Shown one piece after another: positions 35,103-44,600 of a DNA stretch of 64,000 nt (position 1 is its first letter; each line of letters begins with the position of its first letter). This stretch comes from Odontesthes bonariensis (lineage: Eukaryota; Chordata; Actinopteri; Atheriniformes; Atherinopsidae). The position numbers were made by a program, and so were the translations under genes. The stretch is taken from contig NC_134510.1 in NCBI RefSeq assembly GCF_027942865.1, forward strand, positions 24,793,209-24,857,208, read 5' to 3'. The notes under the pieces are model-generated. The model searched no databases and was not told where the DNA came from. It saw nothing but the letters and a program-made list of their open reading frames with translations.

Positions 35103-35805
35103 TAAAAAAGCTTTTAAAAATGACTGATTGTCTCAAACATTTAGAGATTTAAAACTTTTAACTCAAACTCAAACCAGACCACAGTAGCCCAAACTGACTA
35201 AACCAGAAGGTGGTGCTATAATTTCAGTAACAAGCTTTAATTATGTTGATGTAGTTTTAAAAGCATTTAAAAAAAATGACCTGTCCTCTGAAATATACCT
35301 TTTCATATACCTACTGCTTTGAGATTAAAAAATTTGTTTTCAATTTTGTGAAAATTGGGTAGAATAATATCTTGGCATTAAAGTTGAAGAAATGTAATAC
35401 TGTGGGTTTAGCTTGGCATGGACAGATCCAGTTTACGGCTGGATAATTTAATAAAAAAGACAAATGAAACAGGGTCCCTTCTGGCTCCTGTTATCATTCT
35501 TGTGTTTTAAAGACAGTAACTGGTGACTCACCGGCATGACTTTGAGTAATCCTAATTGTGACTCATCAGTCCTTCATCATATGCTGACGTTATTGTTTGT
35601 GGATGTAAGTTGATGACTACAGCTGATTTTCTGCCGCAGGTCCGTACGAACGCTGTGTGACCACAGCGGAACCGGTTCGGAACTCAGCTTCTGCAAAGGG
35701 GAGGAGCTTGTGGTGTTGGCAGGTGTCGATCCAGACTGGATTCGCTGTCGTCAGGGAGACAACGAGGGGCTGGTACCTATTGGCTACACCTCCCTCATCA
35801 TGTGA
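22703..35805 (+). CDS. rusc1: RUN and SH3 domain-containing protein 1 (RUSC1/NESCA-like), 11 coding exons
   Basis: Exons: 22703-25901, 29223-29993, 31727-31803, 31978-31995, 32276-32450, 32748-32853, 33001-33047, 33130-33632, 33721-33965, 34769-34954 and 35640-35805 (stop TGA 35803-35805). Splice phases agree throughout, giving about 1830 aa, long for RUSC1 and nearer RUSC2 in size. Matches to RUSC1: a PCLCCDG cysteine patch, SSCSDLESD, TTSFTEMARRRKR, FDWLIAFTPE and VTTFKELRFR in the first exon. The second exon has SLYSGDSEK- and LPPLPTYYLYHPKNCPLHR-type stretches. A RUN domain begins at LVSAVSVAVEAVLAQFG (about residue 1325) and extends to about 1510, with RFNAFLLGLL and FEELLLVLQPL. The last ~55 residues form an SH3 domain (LCDHSGTGSELSFCKGEELV, then DPDWIRCRQG). 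Family role: adaptor in vesicle trafficking and neurotrophin/TRAF6 signalling. Much of the N-terminus is disordered: poly-Pro tracts plus an acidic Asp repeat. The 1/2 assignment rests on motifs and synteny with FDPS and ASH1L. Confidence 0.9.
23430..23466 (+). repeat. rusc1: In-frame (GAT)n microsatellite encoding a poly-aspartate tract in RUSC1
   Basis: A run of GAT triplets, interrupted once or twice by GAC, codes for eleven consecutive Asp residues inside a longer Asp/Glu-rich segment (about residues 222-254). Such triplet runs are prone to length variation without breaking the frame. Confidence 0.85.
25902..29222 (+). other. rusc1: First coding-region intron of RUSC1
   Basis: Starts GTGAGTATGG and ends CCTTTCGCCCAG. 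It contains no recognisable exon. Several short frames (e.g. near 27387-27656) have no family similarity. A pyrimidine-rich region occupies 29120-29220 before the acceptor. Confidence 0.6.
29994..31726 (+). other. rusc1: RUSC1 intron before the RUN domain
   Basis: Starts GTAAGATTTC and ends CTCTTCAG. The flanking exons join in phase 1 (GCG A / CC CTG). A possible extra exon near 31524-31640 is discussed among rejected items because its frame is stopped. Confidence 0.55.
35062..35099. repeat. (TA)n microsatellite in a RUSC1 intron
   Basis: An uninterrupted alternating TA run of nearly 40 bp within the intron between the exons ending 34954 and starting 35640. Confidence 0.85.
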
Positions 35806-37970
35806 CATTGACACTGTAACTGCTGCATAAATACAAGAATAAATAAATAAATAAAATATATATATTTATTTTAGGCGTTTATTGAGAGGTTATGGTCAGG
35901 CTGCACTACTCTGAAAGGGATATTTCACGCAGGCTTGCCTACAGTTTGAGTCAAGCGCATAACGCCATCTGCTCTGTTTTACTTTCATCAGATAGTCTGC
36001 AGCCCTCTCCCATTATGAACATATGGGAGTTTTTGCCAGTGCAATCCATCCAGTTTGGTAGCACACAACTAATGGATTTTAGCAACAGGAATCCAGCAGA
36101 TGGTGTAAAATAATGACTCGACTCAAATTTAGACCATTTCACACTACAAGCCCTTAGATCTTTGTGTGAAGTATCCCTTTAAATGTCTTTTCCTCCATTT
36201 CTCCTCTCCCTGTCAGGCACTGATCTGAAATGTATTACAGGGAAAATTCTGAGAAGCTGACTTTTTGACAGATTCGAGCTCTTTAAGATCAGCAGCAAGA
36301 GTCGAAAAAAGCCTGGCTGCAGCCCCGCTATCTTCGCTGTCAGTCACCTCCAGAGCGTCATGGCTCGCAGGTTACCGGGCGGAGAAGACATGTTAAGAGT
36401 ACTGCGGCACAGCTGTTGTCGCATACTGCGTGTTGGTGTAGTGAATTGTAGCTGTGTAGATCTGTGTTCTATTGACCTTTCACCCATACTGACCTCTCAT
36501 CTTTCTCGCCTGGTTTGTGTATGTTTCTGCTATTACATTTGACTATAAGAATATATAAAAAAATATATATGTATAGGTAAATAAACTGAGACTGATACCA
36601 AGATAGATAGAAAGATGAAAGAGGATAGTAAAACACAGGCAGTGGCAGAAGACTGACCGCACTGCGGGAGTGATTGATTAGAGATAAATGAACTCGCCCA
36701 TCTTAAATGAGCAGCCTGCCTCAAACATCATGTGGTTGAATTGAAATGTGTTTGAGTAGGAAATCCAGTATCTTCCCTCTTGGGTGCTTTATGTGTTGAC
36801 ACTGTCTTGATGTAATATTCAGAACGTTCTTAGGCATAGCTCATACCTTTAAACACCGTATGCTTTGAATGTGCCATGAATGCTTTGAGCGAATGCCATA
36901 AAAAGATCTTTATATCTCGCCCGATTATAGAGGATAACAGCAATCTGTAGCCAACCACGTGGTCATGGTAACCACCACACAAAACTATCCTCAGCTCTTG
37001 TTCAATACTATCGGAACTGAAAATGATTGCAGTGAGAAAATCCCAGTCTTCACCTCGTACCTCAGCTTTTGTATTTATCTTTCTGCCATGTTTGCCGATC
37101 ATAATCATTGACATTGATGATAGTGATTGTGGTGGAAGTGGTACATTGGTTCTGATGTCGTTCATATGAAATGTGTTGCTTTCTGTCTTTTATTTTCTTT
37201 AATTTGTATCGATGACTATGCATATGCTTAAATGTTCAACTGTTTCGGTTGTTATGGAGTCAAGATTTTAGTGGGATGGACATCAGAGGCATTAAACAAT
37301 AGCTTAGATCAAAAAAGTTACAACATGAAAACTCACTTATGGACCTCTAATTGATTCAGCAGGAATGTTACATTGCTATCGATAAATCAGGGAAAGCTCA
37401 GTTCTTCAACATTGCCTCGTGTTATTGTGCCGGTGCCATGTAGCATGAGATTACTGGCACTGTGGCGACAGTCTCGTAGCAGAAAGTTAAACCAGTGCTC
37501 ATGACTTCTAAGTAATGATCATGATAAAATGCCATAAGAAATAATGTCGAGTTATAGATAGAATATTAGTAGACACATGAAACTGTTTATTTTCATGATT
37601 TGATTGAAAGCTGTTAATCGGTTGGATATAGTATTTATTGATCTCAAGGTGTTTGAAGGGAATAGCTCTCTATCTATCTGGGTTCTTTACGCGTGCGAGT
37701 GTGCGCTTGCGCGTGTGGCAGTGAAAGCAACGACGAAAGTGAGCACGTCTTTGTGTTTGCAAATCCTGCACTTTCACTGCATGTGTGCGTGCGTGTGACT
37801 GTAACAATAAGTTCCGAACCTCCTTCTCATCCTGCTCCTCCTCTCTCTGGTGTCATGTAGCCTGTAGACATTCCCGTCTCCCACTGTTGCATATAGTTGA
37901 GTGCCCCACTAGTGTCAGTCACTGTCAAAATCCTGCATGTGCTTGTTTGTAAATACACCAAATAAAATTA
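35806..37970 (+). other. rusc1: Putative RUSC1 3' UTR
   Basis: No coding potential follows the RUSC1 stop. Candidate polyadenylation signals are an early AATAAATAAATAAA cluster near 35839 and AATAAA at 37961-37966, preceded by a TGTAAATA-type motif (TGTTTGTAAATACACC, 37945-37960) that could be a Pumilio-like site. A small MITE lies at about 35916-36181. The true 3' end needs transcript data. Confidence 0.45.
35916..36181. mobile_element. Small MITE with AAAGGGATA termini in the RUSC1 3' region
   Basis: The left end is AAAGGGATATTTCACGC (about 35916). The right end is the imperfect inverse GTGTGAAGTATCCCTTT (ending about 36181) followed by AAA. The interior has no coding capacity. The ends resemble the AAAGGGGTA family of the palindromes earlier in the window. 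Confidence 0.6.
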
Positions 37971-39560
37971 TCTGTATAAACCAAACCTGATCAGCTGTTC
38001 TTATTTCAAACCTCATGTGGAAAACGTAGGCCACATAGAGGTTCTAAACATACATGTTTCAAATATATGTTACATAGATGTTTCGGAAGAGCTGATACAG
38101 AGGCCTGTTTGCTGCTGCGTTGCTTTACAAATTGCTGTTTCCAAGAAGAATATTTCCAATATTTGCTTTAGCTCGGATTCAGATGTTTAACAAATCTTTT
38201 TGTTTTAACTACATTAAGTTTCCATCGGGTGGCAGATCTGTAGGCAGGGAGACCAGTTTCCATTCAGACTCCTGTACTACGGAGCCATACTGTTGTAATC
38301 CATGTACAATGTACAGTGATTTGGACTTGGAAAAATGGAAGGCCTTCACTGAGGAGGGCGTCATTTGGATGGCGGCATATGCTGCTCCAACATCTGTATA
38401 TATCATTAAGCATTGATGGTGTCTTCGAAGATGTAGAAGTTATGAAGATGCACCTCTATTCCATGACTGATGATGAATTTTGACTTGTCTGCTAATAACC
38501 AGTGGGAATGTCTCTCAGCTCTTTAGTGCCATGGAGGCAGCACTGTTGATCTATGTTTTGTTTTTTTGTTATTTTCTTTTTTTAATGTTTTTTTTAGTTT
38601 AAACCCGTGTTTGAGAATGCAGGGATGACTTCTGTTCGCTGGCAGCAGTTTTCAGAAGTGTACCTGAGCCCATGCAGTGATTCCCATTTCAGAAGAAATG
38701 CCTTGGTTTTAATGAGGTGCTGCCTGAGACCTCATACCCTCTTTGGAGAAATGTTCCCAGATTATCAAAATCCCCTTTACTTTGGAATTTTGCTTCCATG
38801 TATAGTCTTTCAAAGTTTGAATTCTTCCGCATTTTTAATCCTGAAAGATTCGCTTTCTCTGAGATGCTCTTTTCACATCCCTTCATGTTTTTGATGTGAT
38901 GGTATGCTTTCAGTCTTTTATTGTACCTGTCCCAACTTGTTTAAATCATTTTGCTGGCATCAGATTCAAAATTAGAAATTTTTTTTTATTTTTTTTTTTA
39001 TTTATTTATTAGAAAATTATTTAAAAAAAACAATAACATTTTTCATTTTCAACACTGGAAATATTGTTTTTGTTCTGTTTTCAATTCAATAGAGAGTTAA
39101 AGTGATTTTATTTTCATTTTAAAACAAGGTTGATTACATTTTATGTGTGTGATTGCATAGACACTGAGCTAACAATCTATTCCTCTGTAAAACACTTGCA
39201 TATTTAACTACCTTTTAAGCTACTAGGGGATCCTCTGAATTTATCTCACTTATTTGCTCAGATCAAACTATCCCAGCAGGCCCTCGGATGTTCTGAAGGC
39301 CCGGGAGGCAGAGAAAACAGTCTACAGTATGTCCTGACTGAGCTCCAACCCTCCCCCATCTTGTAATCGTGCTCCTTTGATAGTGCCGTCCTCCATTGTG
39401 GGTCATTATGGAGGACAACACAGTGTGAGATATACAATCTAATACCACTAGATAGCACTCTTAGCTCAAGCAGATTAACATCACTGCAGTATTCCATTCA
39501 AAACACACACAGCACGCAGTACGCCTTGTGGCTGATACACGAAGAGTTTCCACAGTACAG
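37971..39560. other. Convergent intergenic zone between RUSC1 and ASH1L
   Basis: No gene was recognised. Poly-T/AT-rich runs lie at 38565-38595 and 38978-39012. The boundary between the two 3' UTRs cannot be placed. Confidence 0.4.
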
Positions 39561-41561
39561 TACTAGTAGACATAAAATGCTTTTATTATTCTGGATATAG
39601 AGGCAAAAAGTTTGAGCTGACATTCTATGGCATTGAGTTATCACTGTTTTTTTGATGTTTTGTTTTTCAGATGCACACCATCAGAGGCAACAAGCAAAGG
39701 TTACATGTCATGCAAACTAGATAAATAATGTGGATTTATGTGTACCTTTGCTATAAAGTTAATCATCCACTGGCAATAATGTAGTGCTCTTAGTTTAAAA
39801 AATGAAAGAGGAAGAAATGTACATACAGTATGTAAACAGTCAAAGAAATTGCACTTTCTTGGCTTGTTATTAGAAGCCGCACTACAGAAAGAGAGCAGAA
39901 ATGTAACACTGGAAAAACTAATTCACTGTCACTGATTGTCTGACCAAACAAAACAAAAAAAACAAAAACAAAAGTACACTCAGCTAAAAAAAACAAAAAG
40001 AGGGAAAAAATACGTAACTACAAAAAAATCATATACAATCATAGTCAAGGAGAAATATCTGATATATTGGTCAGCTGTATATTTTGTTAAAAACATCTCA
40101 GTAAAATGATAGTTTGATTATTACCTTTTATGTATAATCCAGATAGTATTGTCATGTATAATACTAATTTTACACGCTACTACTGATGGAAGAAAAAAAT
40201 GGTCTCTCTATGCACTGTACATTCACATGAAACTGAACGCTCACTTCCACTAAGTGGATCAGCCCGATGCTCCTAAGATGAGAACAATCTACGATGCGTT
40301 TTTACAGAAAAATGACCTCCGTTCCTCAAATATTCACAACTTTAAAAAACAAAAACACAAAACTAAAAAAAACAAAAAACACAAAACAAAACAACAGAAG
40401 TTCTTATATAGTCCTTATCAGAGGAGATATTGCTTTTAAAGACTGCATGAGTTCGCTTAGGTACGCACACAAGACAACATGGCACTTCTACAGAGCATTA
40501 GGGGTAAATCAATTCTCGTTTTCATTCCCTTTCCTCCCTGCTCCTCCTCTCCGAGGACATTCTGATTGTCAATGCTCTGAAGCAAAGAGTGAAACGTTCT
40601 CAAAGGCAGTCTGAAGTAAACAAAACCACTTTTTACACATTGACCTCCCCTCCCTCGGAAGCAATACTAAAAAATAGTTAACGATAAACATTCCTATCAT
40701 GAATATACTCTGTCCATTTCTATTAGAGACAGCGCTCAAGCCGTCTTTTTTCTTTTTTCAAAAAATAACCTCTTTCTTAAAACCTCATTAGAAATTCTCT
40801 TGCAGCGATGCCAAAATTCCTATTGCTAAGCCCACCCCCTCCCCTGCCTATTCACTGGTACATGGCAGACACTATCGTGTTAAAGTGAAGCAAAACTCCT
40901 AACACTGTCTCAACAGCTTTTAACTGGCTCGCTTCTCCTCGTGCCATTTTACCAAAGGTGCAATGTGACTTTGAAAGCTTAACAAGTAAATGAGGGTTCA
41001 ATTTTGACCTACTTAGGGCCCAGGCCACATTTGTGTTCCCCGGGCGGGTTGCGAGCTCCTCGTCTCTCTGGAAACTGCAGAGCTGAAATGCTGGGTACCG
41101 TACATGTCCACTTTCAACCTCCCGTGCAATATCTCTTTTTTCTCCAATTTGCTTAAGGTGCCGAAGTAAGAGCAATCAAAGTGTATGTGTGTGTGTTTAT
41201 AGTGTGTCCACTCAGCATACATACAGTCTTTAGTGTGCTTGTTCATCCAGCACTAGTGCAAATTCATTTCAGCTGGTCTGTTTCATTTATTCGTCCAGGA
41301 CAGTCTATCTCTGTTTCTCTTCATCTCGGACAAAAGATGTGTTGCCATGGTTTCATCCTTGGTGTGATGACCTTCAGAGCGCTAGGTTCAAAATACTCCT
41401 CGATCTGCGTGAGAGATGTCTTTCTTGCATTTTATGCCACTATAATTATCAAGCTCTCCTCTGTTCTCTGGAGCAAAGCTACTGTTGATAGCAGTATTGT
41501 GACATCAGTTGTTGTCCATCTGTCCAGTGGTGGGCCTGGTCCCTTTCCCAGAGTGGTTCCA
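39561..41561 (-). other. ash1l: Putative ASH1L 3' UTR
   Basis: No ASH1L bromodomain, PHD or BAH coding sequence is visible on the - strand here, although the gene's downstream exons would be expected in this interval. A 107-codon - strand frame (41175-40852) does not resemble any ASH1L segment. The sequence is A/T-rich with runs of CAAAA (40330-40395). Confidence 0.45.
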
Positions 41562-41643
41562 CCTACATAAAGACACGATACTATTAACAAATTAGTACAT
41601 ACATTTGTGGATCTCCTATTTGGTAGCTGATACTTCTCTTACC
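41562..41643 (-). other. ash1l: Likely intron in the ASH1L 3' UTR
   Basis: Sixteen bases after the stop codon the sequence reads GAGAG|GTAAGAG (donor, exon ends 41643). A good acceptor, TTTATGTAG, precedes 41562. Because the junction would be fewer than 50 nt after the stop, it should not trigger nonsense-mediated decay. The UTR then continues toward about 39.6 kb. Confidence 0.5.
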
Positions 41644-41658
41644 TCTCTCTGTGTTAGC

Positions 41659-44600
41659 TTATGAATGCTGCAGGGTCAAAAGGAAATCATTCAGCCGTTT
41701 CGTCCTCTGTTCTCTGCTGCAGGCCTCTCCTTCCCCTCGTTTTGTTTCCTCTCCCTTCTGCTCTTGACTGTTCTGGGTTTTGGTGGGCTGGAGAGAACAA
41801 GTATGCAAAACTAATCACAAAAGTAGATTTTTTTTTTATCCTTGCTTTGTTAAAAGATTTTCTTTCTTGCTCGTGTGGGTGGTGTTAGAATTGTTAACTC
41901 ACGCAGGGGCTGGCAGTGAGCAAGCTGGAGGTGTCCTGACTTTGGTGGTTGGGGTCACTGCTGATTACTGTCACCTCCACCCCCACGGACTGATCTAAGG
42001 GTTAAGTATTCTACATGTTAGCAAAGAGAGGAGTTGCAGGCAGAACATTATGTCTTTTAGAGACACATCGAATTATGTGTGTTCTTGTTTCCCCTTGATT
42101 TCTTTCAGCAATCAGTCAGAAAGTCATTGATGGAAAATGTGTGGTTTTGCTGCTAATGGGGAAAGTTAATGCCTGCTGGGTTCTTGGACACCAGCAGCAG
42201 ATGACAGAAATGGGGAAACATTTCTGCAGGCTGCATTTTGTGGTTGGAAAACCACTTAGTTTAAGAATGATATAGAAAGACAAGCCAAACACGAGGACAA
42301 ACGAGCACACAACACACACACACACATGCACACATAGAGTAAAAGACGCAACACAGGATACAAAGAAAAAAGAAAAAAAAGGTCAACCAGCTGAATAAAT
42401 TATGAAAATGTATAGAGTTCAACCACAGATGCACAAACACCTACAGAAACAAAAACTAACACACACACTTGCTTCATGGACCTGACTTGATGTGGCTGTC
42501 GTCCCCACTGGATTCATCACAGGACAGAGGTTGCGAGTCACCCTCCTCTCCCTCCTCTCCCTCCTCGTTTCTCTCTCTCTCCCTTTCTATCCTCATTCGG
42601 ATCTGTCGGTCTCTCACGAGCTCCCAGTTCCTCACGAGGAACACGTGGTGTTTGACCACAAAGCTCCTGGCCCCGGCACACAGGGAGAAACATTAGCCAT
42701 CGACGCTGACATGAGTTCAGCTGCAAAGCATCAAGCGGTTTATTGTGTAATGTGAATATCCATACCTCTCACTGCTGGTCAGAGGCTCCATGTCGAGGTG
42801 AGGGAACAAGCTGGTAATGTCGCTGGAGCTCTCTTCCTGTGTGGTAAAAAGCACATGCGGAGATGCACGAAAGTTTTAGAGTAATTTATCAAAGCTACAC
42901 TGGAACAGCACAACTTTAAGCCACAAAACTTACCGCTGTCTGCTGGGAGGATGCAGTCCTCTCTTTTATGCGGCCTGAGAGAATTGAATATACATTAAGA
43001 TACAGAACTAAAACAGCAGCTAAACATGATGATAGCATTTCTAATATCGGCAACTTACAGTAACGGCGCTTCCTCTTCAGAGGGACAGCAGGCTGCTGGT
43101 GAAGCTGTAGCAGAATAACATGAGAATTACTACCTAGGATATTAAAACCACTCTGAAAAGCTACACTCCATTATTTAAAAATGCTTGGAGCTCTCTGATT
43201 GTCTATTATTGAGAAATTCTTTACCTGATTGTGCTGCCACAGCCACATCACATCATAGGGCAACTGGAAATGAATTCTCTTTAGCCTTAGGTACTTTCCT
43301 GGAGAGGATTAAGAGAGTTTGGATCAATGATCACAGCAAAAACAAACCACTAGCATTGTATTTGTGTTCTTCTGCCCTCACCAACGTGCATGGGGGCAGG
43401 TAAAAGGCTGTACTCGTTCTCCCCTGGTGTGTATTCCATACTCTGGCTGCAGTTCTTCTGGGCTTGGAAGGGGGGACTAAGACAGACAAATAAATCAATG
43501 AACTAAAAAAGTCATTTAAAAATGTTATAGCAGGTGGTTTACGTGTTAGTCAACTAACTCGGTAGTCTTGTAATCATCAGAGTAAAGCCCAGCCCTCAGA
43601 AATTTCTTCCTGGGAGGACCAACAGCTCTCTCTTCTCTGTGGATGGTTTCTGGTTGGGACAGAGGCTGGTCGACATCTGACTGGCTGAGACATTCAGGGA
43701 AGGTGTCACACTCGGGTTTATCTGTGATGAGACTAAAAGGAAAGCACAAAAAGAGAGGTAGAATGATAGAGAGGAAAAAGAGAAAGAGAGAGATGGCACT
43801 GGTTTAGTACACAGTGCTGAAAACAGTGGGTTAATATAAAAGTAATGAGTGGTTGTATTGAATATTCAAGTCAACCAGCTCCAGTTTTTACCTCTGATAA
43901 CAAGGAGAGTCACCGTGTTTTCTCTTCCGACCCCTCTTCCTCTTTGCCTGCAACTCCAGCTCTGTGACTTGCTGTGCCGTGTTGCCTCCTCCTCTTCTCC
44001 CTGACATAATGTCATCTTTTCTCCCTGCTATTTCCCTTCCATCTCTGTTGTGGCTGCTTGCTGGCAAGAGGTCAGGTGATGACATGGACAGAGTTGCAGA
44101 TGAGCCAATTGGAGAGGATGAGATGGAGGGCAGTGGATGCTTCCTGGGCCGTCCTGGCCCCCTTTTGTTTTTCACCGCCACACTGGCTGGAGTTGGCACA
44201 CTTTTATGCTGCCCCCGGCTTCTGGAGTCACCTTGTAAACCTGCAGTCACTGAAATGGAAAGCAGGAGGGAGGGGGTGAGGCAGACAGAGGCAGGAGGGG
44301 AGGGTGGGGTGTGTGTGGTGGACAGGAAATGAGACAGATGTGGATCAGTGATTGAGCCGGCAGGAGGTGTGAGGTGAGGGCAGTCTAGGCTGAGTCATGC
44401 GGATGGACCACAGATTAGGTGAGTCACAACATTTCCTCTGACCAGATCACTTCTGGGAAATGCATTAAAAAGTGATTTATGAGCTGAATACACACATGCA
44501 CAGGCTGTAAAAAATGAACACAAACACAGTAAAGTGTGCATACCTTTTAACTGAGCATGCACACGTATGCACTCTTGCACACTATTTGTGTACACACATA

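Noticed and set aside
40852-41175. 107-codon - strand frame downstream of the ASH1L stop, considered as remains of BAH/PHD
   Set aside because: No Cys/His pattern of PHD and no BAH or bromodomain motifs; most likely 3' UTR.
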